NCBI RefSeq assembly: GCF_030158815.1
Contig: NZ_BPFZ01000010.1
Location: forward strand, 1 to 64,000
Source: Candidatus Phycosocius spiralis
GTDB lineage: Bacteria; Pseudomonadota; Alphaproteobacteria; Caulobacterales; Aquidulcibacteraceae
Reading direction: 5' to 3'
DNA: 64,000 bases
Shown: positions 26,156-34,898 of the stretch, in pieces
Layout: every line of letters starts with the position of its first letter
Numbering within the stretch: position 1 is the stretch's first letter
Notes under the pieces: model-generated
What the model saw: the letters and a program-made list of their open reading frames with translations, nothing else
What the model was told of the DNA's origin: nothing
The model's database searches: none
Position numbers and translations under genes: made by a program

Positions 26156-26926
26156 GTGATTTTGCAAGCTTCTGGTGATTTTACCCATTTCCTATCGGCC
26201 ACCTTGCTGATTAGTTTTAGAATAGTGCCAACCCTTGCATTCGCACCTCCATTTACTTTGTTTAAAATTCCAATCATTGTCAGATTGGCTTTATCTCTTG
26301 GTTTGTCCGCTTTTATGGTCAGCGCTAATCCTGACAGCACAACAATCAAGCTAGATTCAGAATTCGGCCTTATTGAAATTGCCATCTCTGAGCTATTTCT
26401 TGGAATCATTATGTCCTTGGCCTTGCACGTTTTGTTCGGAGCCATTGCTACCGCAGGTAGGGTTGGCGATATCCAGGCTGGATTTGGACTGGCGCTGATA
26501 TCTGATCCAAGTTTAAGAAACCGATTGCCGCTTATAGGTACAGTTCTGAGCTATTTGGCAGCGGTGATTTTCTTTTCAACCGAAGGACCAAACGACTTAA
26601 TCGGTTTATGGGACGCATCTTTACAGGCAATTCCACTAGGTTCAACCGCATTTGAATTCAACATATCAGGGTTTTTATATTATATGTCGGCCATTTCCAT
26701 CTTGGCACTTGGACTGGCTGGTCTATTATTATTTGCCTTATTTTTGGTCGATATTTCAATTGCAATCATGTCCAAAACTCTACCCCAAATGAATGTTTTA
26801 GTACTTGGTTTCCAAGTCAAAACATTGGTCGTTCTCACTGTACTTCCAATCGCGATTTCAACCAGTTTAGCTCTTTATCTGCGATTGATACGCCTTGCTC
26901 TTGATGCAACTCCAGCATGGCTTTGA
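26156..26926 (+). CDS. fliR: Flagellar export gate protein FliR
   Basis: The 256-residue protein, with about six membrane helices, is part of the FliPQR export gate. Seen features are FRIVPTLAFAPPFTLFKIPIIVRLALSLGLS (shown as FRIVPTLAFAPPF and KIPIIVRLALSLG), LFGAIATAGRVGDIQAGFGL (about residues 97-116) and the C-terminal VDISIAIMSKTLPQMNVLVLGF. The start is a GTG right after the fliQ stop, with AAAGGG-like sequence before it. In Caulobacter, flhB follows fliQ and fliR; here no flhB is found before the next gene. Confidence 0.93.
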   Translation: MILQASGDFTHFLSATLLISFRIVPTLAFAPPFTLFKIPIIVRLALSLGLSAFMVSANPDSTTIKLDSEFGLIEIAISELFLGIIMSLALHVLFGAIATAGRVGDIQAGFGLALISDPSLRNRLPLIGTVLSYLAAVIFFSTEGPNDLIGLWDASLQAIPLGSTAFEFNISGFLYYMSAISILALGLAGLLLFALFLVDISIAIMSKTLPQMNVLVLGFQVKTLVVLTVLPIAISTSLALYLRLIRLALDATPAWL

Positions 26927-27546
26927 CGCACCAACCAAAAGATTAAGGAAAACATGAAGCACCCTCTAAGATGCTAGACGACAACCAGCCGTAGGTTGGT
27001 CGCTCGGATCGTATGGGCCAGGGCTGAAAAGCATTCAAATCCATGCATGTTCGTAAAAGACCAAGCGATTGGCTAAATGCCCCCATTTCAAATGAGCAAA
27101 GACTTAGAACGCATTTCTAGCGCACCAGGTGAATTATTGTTGCTTCGGACAACAAAGATAGCTTCAGGTCGCGGGACATTCATTGCAACCCAGATTGGCG
27201 GCGCGCTGAAATTGCCATGATTTTCGGTACACCCAATAGAGTTGTATTGATGCAGGCTATGTGCCTTCCAGCATAGAGCGCCACGTACGACCCTAATAAC
27301 AATGGGGTCCCTCAAACGGCATCATCCTGCATTTGATGTCTTTTGCGTCACAACACTATCACACCACCATCGAAGCCGTTTTGAATCCAAATGGTGCCGA
27401 TACCAACATTTATGGGTCCATCCACCCCCCCCAAGGGGCCTTATTTGCACGCATCTAGTGGATACGAGCTTGAACACCTCACCAATCTCAACGTCTGATA
27501 CACGAACACCTCAAGCGCTGATTCTGATCAAGAGCTTCAGCGTATC
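26927..27546. other. 620-base gap with small unassigned frames
   Basis: No recognisable gene is seen between fliR and ssb. An imperfect inverted repeat near 26990-27012 (CGACAACC / GGTTGGTCG) may end fliQR transcription. Two short plus-strand frames catch the eye: 27092-27214 (40 codons, ending GTFIATQIGGALKLP) and 27336-27458 (40 codons, with HTTIEAVLNPNGADTNIYGS). Their ordered composition suggests remnants of larger genes or small proteins, but neither has a clear ribosome site. The flhB gene expected after fliR is not here. Confidence 0.4.
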
Positions 27547-28041
27547 TCAAAACGGGATATCATCTTCCAGGTCGGCAGCAAAGGAGCGCTTTTCGCCTTG
27601 ACTGACGCGTGGGGCGGACGAGCCGCCGCCAAACCCGCCCGAACTAAACCCGCCTTCAGAGCGGTCTTCAATCATATCACCCCCGCCAGAGCGGCTATCA
27701 AGAATGGTAATCTCACCCTTGAACCGGCCGATGACGACTTCGGTGGAATAGCGCTTTTGGCCAGCTTGATCGGTCCATTCACGTGTTTGTAATTGGCCCT
27801 CTACATAGACTTTGCTGCCTTTTTTGACATAATTTTCAACGACTTTGATTAAATTATCGTTGCGAACGACCACCCGGTGCCATTCGGTTTTTTCCTTCTT
27901 TTCCCCGGTGGCTTTATCATTCCAGCGTTCACTGGTCGCGACCGAAAATTCAGCGATCCGATCGCCTGATGGGAAAGATTTGATTTCAGGGTCGCGCCCG
28001 AGATTGCCGACCAAAATCACCTTATTGACGCTGCCCGCCAT
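27547..28041 (-). CDS. ssb: Single-stranded DNA-binding protein
   Basis: SSB coats single-stranded DNA in replication and repair. The 164-residue protein has an N-terminal OB fold starting MAGSVNKVILVGNLGRDPE, a Gly/Ser-rich linker (about residues 118-148) and the acidic tip DDIPF that recruits partner proteins. The start at 28041 is used because the family begins with this segment; the longer frame to 28128 is an upstream extension. It is divergent from uvrA with an SOS box between, the classic arrangement in proteobacteria. Confidence 0.95.
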   Translation of the reverse strand: MAGSVNKVILVGNLGRDPEIKSFPSGDRIAEFSVATSERWNDKATGEKKEKTEWHRVVVRNDNLIKVVENYVKKGSKVYVEGQLQTREWTDQAGQKRYSTEVVIGRFKGEITILDSRSGGGDMIEDRSEGGFSSGGFGGGSSAPRVSQGEKRSFAADLEDDIPF

Positions 28042-28219
28042 ACGATTAACTCCATGTAATTGGCCGATTGCGACCATAATCGCCGTCCTTTGGCATCTGA
28101 ACCATTCAAAGGACGCTACAGGTCCCATATCCCCTAATGAAGAGTGGGGAAGCGTTCCAAACCGCTACCCCTTGTGGATAAAAGTGTAAAACTGTGTATG
28201 CCCTAGACATGCAGATGAT

Positions 28220-28234
28220 GTTCACATAATGTTC
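28220..28234. promoter_or_regulatory. SOS box (GTTC-N7-GTTC) between ssb and uvrA
   Basis: GTTC at 28220-28223 and GTTC at 28231-28234 are separated by 7 bases (ACATAAT). This is an exact match to the alphaproteobacterial LexA operator, 91 bases before the uvrA start and 179 bases before ssb. It is oriented with uvrA and probably controls it, possibly together with ssb. Confidence 0.75.
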
Positions 28235-28324
28235 TATTCGTCAAGTGGCGCGGCACACGCTAGATAAATACATAGATAGATTCTTCAGCGCTGCGCTGAA
28301 AGATTGGCGTTATCAAGGTCTTGC

Positions 28325-31264
28325 ATGTCTGAATTGTCCGTTATTCGCGTCCGCGGTGCGCGTGAGCACAATTTGAAAAATATATCTGTGGAGATTCCTC
28401 GTGGCGAATTGGTCGTTATCACCGGCCTGTCGGGATCGGGGAAAAGCTCGCTGGCGTTTGACACGATCTATGCGGAGGGGCAGCGCCGCTATGTCGAAAG
28501 CTTGTCCGCCTATGCACGCCAATTTTTAGAATTGATGCAAAAGCCCGATATGGATTCCATTGAAGGCCTTTCTCCCGCAATCTCGATTGAACAAAAAACC
28601 ACGTCGAAAAACCCCCGCTCAACCGTGGGCACAGTCACTGAAATCTATGACTATATGCGCCTGTTGTGGGCGCGCATAGGCGTACCTTATTCGCCAGCCA
28701 CGGGCTTGCCGATTGAAAGCCAAACGGTAAGTCAGATGGTGGATAAGATTATGGCCCTTAAAGAGGGTACGCGACTTTTCTTGTTGGCCCCTGTCGTGCG
28801 TGGCCGCAAAGGTGAGTTTAAGACAGAGTTTAAAAGCTGGATCAAACAAGGCTTTGTGCGCGCCAAAATCAATGGTGAGTATTATGAGCTGGAAAACGCG
28901 CCAGAGCTCGACAAAAAACTCAAGCATGACATTGATGTGGTGGTGGATCGCATTGGGGTTCGCGCTGGCATTGAACAACGTTTGGCCGAAGGATTTGAGA
29001 CCTGTCTGCGCTTAGCTGATGGTATCGTTTTAGCCGAATTTGCCGATGAAAAAGACGCCAAAGGCATGGCCAAGCGGATATTATTTTCAGCTAAATTTGC
29101 CTGCCCGGTATCTGGCTTTACCATTTCAGAGATTGAGCCACGGCTATTTTCCTTCAACAATCCATTTGGGGCCTGCCCAACCTGCGATGGCCTTGGCGTT
29201 CAGCTCAAATTTGACCCAGATCTTGTTGTACCTGATGCTGGAAAGAGCCTGAATGACGGCGTGATTGCGCCTTGGGCAAAGGGCGCTTCCCCGCTTTATA
29301 CCCAGACTTTGCAAGCTTTGGCGCGCCATGCCAGCGCCCCTTTAACTACCCCTTGGAACAAATTACCCGAAGCCTTTCAGAAACTTGTGCTTTATGGTTC
29401 TGGCAGCGATAAAATCAAATTTGTTTATGATGATGGCGCGCGCCGCTATGAAACCACCAAGACGTTTGAAGGCGTAATCCCCAATTTAGAGCGGCGCTGG
29501 CGCGAAACAGATTCGGCGTGGTCACGCGAGGAATTGGGTCGCTATCAATCGGCACAAAAATGCCCGACATGTGACGGTAAGCGCTTAAAGCCGGAAGCCT
29601 TGGCCGTGCGCGTCGGCGGAGAGGATATTTCCCTTGTGTCGACCCGCTCGATCCGGGGTGCGCGCGATTGGTTCGTGGACCTTGAAAACCGCCTCACCCC
29701 GAAAGAACTAGAAATCGGCACGCGCGTGCTCAAAGAGATCAAAGAGCGTTTGCGGTTCTTGGTCGATGTCGGTTTGGATTATCTGACCCTACACCGGGGT
29801 TCAGCCACCCTATCTGGCGGGGAAAGCCAGCGCATTCGATTGGCCAGTCAGATCGGCTCTGGCTTAACGGGCGTGCTCTATGTCTTGGATGAGCCCAGCA
29901 TCGGCCTGCACCAGCGCGACAATACCCGCCTCCTTACTTCACTCAAGGGTCTGCGGGATCTGGGCAATAGTGTGATTGTGGTGGAGCATGATGAAGAGGC
30001 GATCCTGACCGCTGATCACGTGTTGGACATGGGGCCACTTGCGGGTATTCACGGCGGCCAAGTGGTGGCTCAAGGCCTGCCATCGGACATTGAAGCCGCC
30101 CCTGAGAGCTTAACGGGTGCTTATCTAAGGGGCGAAAAATCGATTCCGATCCCGGCCAAAAGGCGACGGCGTAATCCCAAAAAGTTCCTGAGCATCCAAG
30201 GTGCGACTGGCAATAATCTTAAAGATATCTCGGTCGATATTCCTTTGGGCATTTTCACCTGTGTGACCGGGGTATCGGGCGGGGGTAAATCCACGCTCAT
30301 TTTGGAAACACTGTATAAGGCGCTCGCTAGACGCCTTAATGGCGCCAATGAAGTGCCTGCCCCACATAAGGCGCTAGAAGGCTTACATCATCTGGACAAA
30401 GTGATTGATATTGATCAAAGCCCTATAGGCCGCACACCACGCTCTAACCCCGCCACTTATACCGGGGCATTCGGGCCGATCCGGGATTGGTTTGCGGGCC
30501 TGCCAGAATCCAAAGCGCGTGGCTATGGCCCAGGGCGCTTCAGCTTCAATGTCAAAGGTGGGCGGTGTGAAGCCTGCCAGGGCGACGGCGTGCAAAAGAT
30601 CGAAATGCACTTTTTGCCCGATGTCTATGTGACCTGCGATGTATGCCACGGCAAACGCTATAATCGCGAAACACTCGAAGTGACCTACCGGAATAAATCA
30701 ATCACCCAGGTCTTGGATATGACGGTTGATGAAGCCGCTAACTTCTTCCAAGCCGTGCCATCGATCCGCGATAAAATGGAGACTTTGGTGCGCGTTGGCT
30801 TGGGCTATGTCAAAGTCGGCCAACAGGCCACCACTTTGTCTGGCGGGGAAGCCCAAAGGGTCAAATTGTCCAAGGAATTGTCGCGCCGCTCAACCGGGCG
30901 CACGCTTTATATCTTGGATGAACCCACAACTGGCCTGCATTTTGATGACACTCGTAAACTACTCGAAGTGCTCCAAGAATTGGTGGAACAGGGCAATAGC
31001 GTACTGGTGATTGAACATAATCTCGATGTCATCAAAACTGCCGACTGGCTGATTGATTTGGGCCCCGAAGGCGGCGATGGCGGTGGACTGGTGGTTGGTG
31101 AAGGCACGCCTGAAGAGGTTGCTCTCATCGAAGGCTCTTGGACGGGTCGATATCTGAAAGAAACCTTGCTTAAACATGAGGAGCGTCGGATCGCACAAAT
31201 GAAGCGCATGGCGATAGAAGCTACAAATACCAAAAATGAAAGACTCATAAAATCAAATATATAA
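28325..31264 (+). CDS. uvrA: Excinuclease ABC subunit A
   Basis: DNA damage recognition subunit of nucleotide excision repair. The 979-residue protein has two ABC ATPase halves. Walker A of half 1 is [10 protein letters not shown] (about residues 33-42), and Walker A of half 2 is [10 protein letters not shown] (about 650). Signature segments [12 protein letters not shown] and [12 protein letters not shown] are each followed by a Walker B ([22 protein letters not shown]). Zinc-finger Cys pairs are visible (CPTCDG...[14 protein letters not shown]...CDVCHGKR). The ATG at 28325 is chosen because [17 protein letters not shown] is the family start and AAGG precedes it. An SOS box lies upstream. Confidence 0.97.
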   Translation: MSELSVIRVRGAREHNLKNISVEIPRGELVVITGLSGSGKSSLAFDTIYAEGQRRYVESLSAYARQFLELMQKPDMDSIEGLSPAISIEQKTTSKNPRSTVGTVTEIYDYMRLLWARIGVPYSPATGLPIESQTVSQMVDKIMALKEGTRLFLLAPVVRGRKGEFKTEFKSWIKQGFVRAKINGEYYELENAPELDKKLKHDIDVVVDRIGVRAGIEQRLAEGFETCLRLADGIVLAEFADEKDAKGMAKRILFSAKFACPVSGFTISEIEPRLFSFNNPFGACPTCDGLGVQLKFDPDLVVPDAGKSLNDGVIAPWAKGASPLYTQTLQALARHASAPLTTPWNKLPEAFQKLVLYGSGSDKIKFVYDDGARRYETTKTFEGVIPNLERRWRETDSAWSREELGRYQSAQKCPTCDGKRLKPEALAVRVGGEDISLVSTRSIRGARDWFVDLENRLTPKELEIGTRVLKEIKERLRFLVDVGLDYLTLHRGSATLSGGESQRIRLASQIGSGLTGVLYVLDEPSIGLHQRDNTRLLTSLKGLRDLGNSVIVVEHDEEAILTADHVLDMGPLAGIHGGQVVAQGLPSDIEAAPESLTGAYLRGEKSIPIPAKRRRRNPKKFLSIQGATGNNLKDISVDIPLGIFTCVTGVSGGGKSTLILETLYKALARRLNGANEVPAPHKALEGLHHLDKVIDIDQSPIGRTPRSNPATYTGAFGPIRDWFAGLPESKARGYGPGRFSFNVKGGRCEACQGDGVQKIEMHFLPDVYVTCDVCHGKRYNRETLEVTYRNKSITQVLDMTVDEAANFFQAVPSIRDKMETLVRVGLGYVKVGQQATTLSGGEAQRVKLSKELSRRSTGRTLYILDEPTTGLHFDDTRKLLEVLQELVEQGNSVLVIEHNLDVIKTADWLIDLGPEGGDGGGLVVGEGTPEEVALIEGSWTGRYLKETLLKHEERRIAQMKRMAIEATNTKNERLIKSNI

Positions 31265-31532
31265 TAATGATTTGCGAAACCCCTTCCAAGCAAGGGCCAA
31301 GATGTCGCGCTGTTGGCAGCTTAACATGAGCACCCATCGCCCCTATTGGTCTTAGGTGGGTCTTGAGGGGTCTTGGGATGGCCTTGGCTCTCAAGGAACT
31401 CTGATTGGCAATTGGTTCCAATGCTGGTTGGGTTTTGCTGGTTTGGTTTGAATTGAAAACCTGCTATCTGCGCCCATATAAAAACTTAAGCACAATAGGC
31501 GTCAAACCGATACAATATCAATCCATTATACG

Positions 31533-31982
31533 CTAATCGTCGCGGTGGATGCGCTCAGCACGTTCATGACGCTCTTGTGCTTCCAAGCTCAAAGTCGCAA
31601 CTGGGCGAGCCATCAGACGTCCTAATGAAATGGGTTCACCGGTTTCATCGCAATAGCCATAGGTGCCATCTTCGATTCTCCGTAGGGCTGCTTCAATTTT
31701 TCCGATCAGCTTGCGCTGGCGGTCGCGGGCCCTCAGTTCAATATTTTTGTCGGTTTCTGCTGAAGCCCGGTCTGCCACATCGGGCAATGAGGCTGTATCG
31801 GTTTGTAGGTGCGATAGTGTATCTTTTGAATCGCTGAGTAGTGCATTCTTCCAATCCAAAAGCATGCGCCGAAAAAATTCGCGCTGCCGCTCATTCATGA
31901 ACTCTTCGTCATTGGTTGGAATATAGCCAGCCCCAACATCGTCACTGGAAACATCGGTATTTTGCATAACATTTGCCGTCAT
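31533..31982 (-). CDS. dksA: DksA-type RNA polymerase-binding regulator
   Basis: DksA binds the RNA polymerase secondary channel and, with ppGpp, tunes rRNA and amino-acid promoters. The 149-residue protein has the N-terminal coiled coil (about residues 30-100, EFFRRMLLDWKNALL) and a C-terminal globule. Of the four zinc Cys in the enteric form, only the first remains (GYCDETGEPI); later positions read T, S and A (TLSLEAQERHE). I understand this Cys-poor form to be usual in alphaproteobacteria. The ATG at 31982 is chosen because AGGGG lies just upstream of it. Confidence 0.93.
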   Translation of the reverse strand: MTANVMQNTDVSSDDVGAGYIPTNDEEFMNERQREFFRRMLLDWKNALLSDSKDTLSHLQTDTASLPDVADRASAETDKNIELRARDRQRKLIGKIEAALRRIEDGTYGYCDETGEPISLGRLMARPVATLSLEAQERHERAERIHRDD

Positions 31983-32145
31983 GACGTACCCCTGATTGCG
32001 CATGTGAGCGATGAATGAATCGCGTCTTTCCTTGGCGCTATAGTGAAGCGCATGCTAGCCCGCAAGGCGCTTCTATCATGTGACAGTCACCTTGAACTGC
32101 AAAAAGTGTCTTAGTACCCAACAAACCAAGTAAATCCAAGCGGGG

Positions 32146-32565
32146 TTAAAGCGCGCGCTCCAGCTTTGCCAACTCAACTTCAGCACGCAATTCTACATCC
32201 GCCAAGATCGCCTCCAGCGCCGGATCATCGATTGTCTCGCGCTGTTCACGCAAGGTCGCAGCCAACAGGGTGACTTGGGCACGTTTAACCCCATCGCCCA
32301 AGATGGCGACCCGCAAGGCTTCCAATTGATCCAAAAGCGAATAAGTTCTTTTAGTTGCCCGCCGACGTCGTTCACTAACCTCATCTTGCTCCTGAAGGGC
32401 CAATAAAGAGCCAACATTGGCCAAGGACGCACTGGCTTGAGTCCCGCCAACTTGGGCGGGACTAGGACCAGATTGACTAGGTAGAGCAAATCCAGGAGCT
32501 GCGCTGCTGCTGGCCCGCCTCCCCCCCACACTACCTATCGTAGCCCCTGTGCCTTGAACCTTCAT
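32146..32565 (-). CDS. fliX: Flagellar assembly regulator FliX
   Basis: FliX is a Caulobacter-type protein that links completion of the early flagellar structure to FlbD, the sigma-54 activator. The 139-residue product starts MKVQGTGATIGSVGGRR and has a low-complexity Ser/Ala-rich N-terminal third. Helical segments ALQEQDEVSERRRRATKR and DQLEALRVAILGDG lie at about residues 58-95, followed by the C-terminal RAQVTLLAATLREQRETI. The ATG at 32565 has AAGG 7 bases upstream. It is divergent from flgI, exactly as in Caulobacter. A CtrA-like box lies 25-39 bases upstream. Confidence 0.9.
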   Translation of the reverse strand: MKVQGTGATIGSVGGRRASSSAAPGFALPSQSGPSPAQVGGTQASASLANVGSLLALQEQDEVSERRRRATKRTYSLLDQLEALRVAILGDGVKRAQVTLLAATLREQRETIDDPALEAILADVELRAEVELAKLERAL

Positions 32566-32589
32566 CAACCAACCTTTGCACCGCGTCTG

Positions 32590-32604
32590 TTAAGAGCTGA
32601 TTAA
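32590..32604 (-). promoter_or_regulatory. CtrA box upstream of fliX (TTAA-N7-TTAAC)
   Basis: Read toward fliX, the site is TTAA-TCAGCTC-TTAAC, the full CtrA consensus TTAA-N7-TTAAC. It lies just before the fliX start, where class II flagellar promoters of Caulobacter carry CtrA sites. CtrA binding is inferred from the match. Confidence 0.65.
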
Positions 32605-32649
32605 TCTATTCGCAGCGTAAAAGAAAGACGGCAATTTTCGCTGGCTATA

Positions 32650-32663
32650 GGCAATCCTTGCCG
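32650..32663. promoter_or_regulatory. ftr-like FlbD enhancer palindrome
   Basis: GGCAA-TCC-TTGCC(G) is an inverted repeat matching the core of the Caulobacter ftr element (CGGCA..N..TTGCCG). It lies about 85 bases upstream of the -24 box of a sigma-54-like promoter for flgI. That is the usual distance for an FlbD enhancer. Confidence 0.55.
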
Positions 32664-32746
32664 ACACCACAACGCGCCTTCGAGCCTGTAAAAAAATAAC
32701 AAACTGTTTTATAATCAAAAAATCTTATCTTGAGCACGAAATGGGC

Positions 32747-32762
32747 TGGCATGAAATTCGCA
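32747..32762 (+). promoter_or_regulatory. Sigma-54-type promoter for the flgI operon
   Basis: TGGCATGAAATTCGCA matches 14 of 16 positions of the consensus TGGCACGNNNNTTGCW, with intact GG (-24) and GC (-12). It lies directly upstream of flgI, and an ftr-like palindrome sits upstream. The predicted transcription start (near 32773) is almost at the start codon, implying a very short or absent leader. Confidence 0.55.
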
Positions 32763-32774
32763 TAGAAAGTGTGG

Positions 32775-33914
32775 ATGACTTATACACCTTCACCTTTTTT
32801 CAAACGTCCGGCCCTGTTGTTGATGCTTGTAGGCAGTATGTTTGCATTTGCATTGCCCCAATGTGCATTTGCACAATCGCGAATTAAGGATCTGGTACAG
32901 ATCGAAGGTGTACGAGACAATCAATTGATTGGTTATGGTCTGGTCGTCGGTTTGCCTGGTACCGGTGACGGACTGCGCAATTCCCCCTTCACCCGTCAAA
33001 GCATTGAAGCGATGTTGGAGCGTATGGGCATCAACACGCGAGAACAAAATCTGCAAACCAAAAACGTTGCTGCAGTGATGGTAACTGCCAGCTTGCCTGC
33101 TTTTTCAACGCAAGGGTCACGCGTAGACATCTCTGTCTCGGCTTTTGGTGACGCAAAAAGCTTGGAGGGTGGGACTTTGCTGGTTACGCCCTTGATGGGG
33201 GCGGATGGACAAGTCTATGCAGTCGCCCAGGGGCAAGTCACAGTAGGCGGGTTTACCGCCAGTGGAGGGTCAGGAAGTAGCGTTAGTCGTGGGGTCAGTA
33301 CCAATGGCCGGATCGCCAACGGCGCTCTGATTGAGCGCGAAATACGCTTTGATCTTGCAGGTCAGACCGAACTGCGAATGGCATTGCGCAATCCTGATTT
33401 CACCACGGCGCGACGCATCGCCTCAGCCATCAATAGCAATTTAGGCCTCGTAGCTGCTTCGGTCGATAATCCCTCCACGGTCGTCTTGTCAAAACCCATA
33501 GGCTACCCTGGTGATATGGTCAGCTTAATTGGCCGTATTGAGCGATTGAATGTTACCCCGGATCTTGGTGCCAAAATTGTCGTCGACGAGGCCTCAGGTA
33601 TCGTGGTGATGGGTGACAATGTTAGGGTTTCTACCGTAGCGATTGCCCAAGGCAATCTCACAGTATCGGTTCAAGAAAATCCGGTCGTCAGTCAGCCTGG
33701 CCCTCTGAGCAGTGGTCAAACCACGGTAGCACCCCAATCAAACGTCAAAGTTGATGAAGATAAGGGTGATTTAGCTATCGTTCGAGGCGGCGTACCTTTG
33801 CGAAACTTGGTTGAAGGTCTTAACTCGCTGGGCGTCAATCCCCGTGACCTCATTCAAATTCTTCAAGCCCTTAAAGCGTCTGGTGCCCTGCAAGCAGACA
33901 TCGAAGTGATGTAA
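32775..33914 (+). CDS. flgI: Flagellar P-ring protein FlgI
   Basis: Forms the periplasmic P-ring bushing around the flagellar rod. The 379-residue protein has a signal peptide (cleavage after QCAFA, about residue 33 of this start) and the family segments RIKDLVQIEGVRDNQLIGYGLVVGL (shown as IKDLVQIEGVRDNQL and GYGLVVGLPGTGDG), SAINSNLG, ASGIVVMGDNVRVSTVAIAQG (shown as EASGIVVMG and VRVSTVAIAQGNLTV) and the C-terminal LGVNPRDLIQILQALKASGALQA. ATG 32775 is preferred to GTG 32769 by signal-peptide shape and promoter position. It is the first gene of flgI-flgJ-flbY. Confidence 0.95.
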   Translation: MTYTPSPFFKRPALLLMLVGSMFAFALPQCAFAQSRIKDLVQIEGVRDNQLIGYGLVVGLPGTGDGLRNSPFTRQSIEAMLERMGINTREQNLQTKNVAAVMVTASLPAFSTQGSRVDISVSAFGDAKSLEGGTLLVTPLMGADGQVYAVAQGQVTVGGFTASGGSGSSVSRGVSTNGRIANGALIEREIRFDLAGQTELRMALRNPDFTTARRIASAINSNLGLVAASVDNPSTVVLSKPIGYPGDMVSLIGRIERLNVTPDLGAKIVVDEASGIVVMGDNVRVSTVAIAQGNLTVSVQENPVVSQPGPLSSGQTTVAPQSNVKVDEDKGDLAIVRGGVPLRNLVEGLNSLGVNPRDLIQILQALKASGALQADIEVM

Positions 33915-33928
33915 AGGAGCCATACAAG

Positions 33929-34267
33929 ATGGATCAAATCACCCCCACTCTCGCAAACAGCCAAATCTCAACTGCTTCTTTAGAGATTTTAGGTGCACGC
34001 GTCAAAAGCACCAAAGACCATGCAGAGGTTGAGAAAATTGCCAAAGAATTTGAGCGTATGGCACTCGCGCAAATGCTCACACTGATGGAGACAGATACCG
34101 ATATATCCGACACCATATTCGGCGGTGGAGCTGGTGAACGCGCCTTCAAACCCTTTCTGACCGAGGAATATGCTAAAGGTTTTAGTGAACGCGGTGGAAT
34201 TGGGATTGCTAACGCTGTGAAGCGCGAAATTCTAAAAATCCAAGAATCAACCCAAACAGAAAGGTAA
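33929..34267 (+). CDS. flgJ: Rod-binding protein, FlgJ N-terminal type
   Basis: The 112-residue protein corresponds only to the rod-capping domain of FlgJ: EKIAKEFERMALAQMLTLMETD (split as EKIAKEFERM and ALAQMLTLMETD, about residues 34-56) and TIFGGGAGERAFKPFLTEEYAKGFSERGGIGIA (shown as GGGAGERAFKPFLTEEYAK and SERGGIGIA). It lacks the muramidase domain of enteric FlgJ, as usual in alphaproteobacteria. In Caulobacter, the gene at this place has also been called cheL. It lies 14 bases after flgI and 4 bases before the next gene. Confidence 0.9.
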   Translation: MDQITPTLANSQISTASLEILGARVKSTKDHAEVEKIAKEFERMALAQMLTLMETDTDISDTIFGGGAGERAFKPFLTEEYAKGFSERGGIGIANAVKREILKIQESTQTER

Positions 34268-34271
34268 CCCA

Positions 34272-34709
34272 ATGTCCCTCATGGCCAATGATCCAACCGA
34301 TCTGATGGATCAACTTATTTTGTTGACGCGCCGCTTGGCCGATTTAGCTGAGCGTCAAGCTGCCTTGTTTGAAGCCAGTCGCTTTCTTGAAGCCCAAAAC
34401 TTAACAGAAGAATCGGCTCGCCTCGCGAATGTTTACGCCAGCGAAAGCCGCCGCATCGCCGAAGACCCAAGCCTATTAAGCGGTGTTCCATCCGACATGC
34501 GGGCGACTTTAACGTTTGAAACAGAGCGGTTTAAATCTGCCATGGATGCCCATGAGCGCGCCCTTAATCGTCAACGCGTCTTGGCCGAAGGGCTGGTGCG
34601 GGCAATCGCTGAAGAAGCGATTGCTGCAAGACCAACACCTGTTGCCTATGGCCCAGGTGCGCATGCCTTTCGTGATACGAGTGCAGTTGCGCTTGATAAG
34701 CGCGCATAA
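34272..34709 (+). CDS. flbY: FlbY/FlgN-like flagellar protein
   Basis: The 145-residue helical protein occupies the position of Caulobacter flbY, third gene after flgI and flgJ. A long coiled-coil-prone helical region spans about residues 10-115 (MDQLILLTRRLADLAERQAAL; split as LILLTRRLADLAERQA and ERFKSAMDAHERALNRQRVL), resembling FlgN-type export chaperones. Its C-terminal end, AYGPGAHAFRDTSAVALDKRA, contains the short motif seen in the Caulobacter protein as I remember it. A role in flagellin or hook protein handling is likely but not proven by the sequence. Confidence 0.7.
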   Translation: MSLMANDPTDLMDQLILLTRRLADLAERQAALFEASRFLEAQNLTEESARLANVYASESRRIAEDPSLLSGVPSDMRATLTFETERFKSAMDAHERALNRQRVLAEGLVRAIAEEAIAARPTPVAYGPGAHAFRDTSAVALDKRA

Positions 34710-34813
34710 GCCTTTTGGCGTAATGAAACGCCTGCTATCCGCAGCAAACCTTGGTGCGCATAGAACATAGGGTGCATCATTTAACCGAAAACCTTTGGCA
34801 CATTCAAATGCTA

Positions 34814-34849
34814 ACAAACCCCGTTATTGAGGCGGGGTTTGTTGTTTTC
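34814..34849 (+). terminator. Rho-independent terminator after flbY
   Basis: A 10-base stem ACAAACCCCG (34814-34823) / CGGGGTTTGT (34833-34842) encloses a 9-base loop and runs into TGTTTTCT. This is a strong intrinsic terminator for the flgI operon. It may also stop petABC reading from the other side, though the T-run there is weaker. Confidence 0.85.
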
Positions 34850-34898
34850 TGACGGTCTTTCGTGGCCGGCATTTTTGGTTGAGGTGCATCAGAATTAT

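Noticed and set aside
27088-27315. 75-codon minus-strand frame between fliR and ssb
   Set aside because: No visible ribosome site, no family and overlap with a more ordered frame on the other strand.
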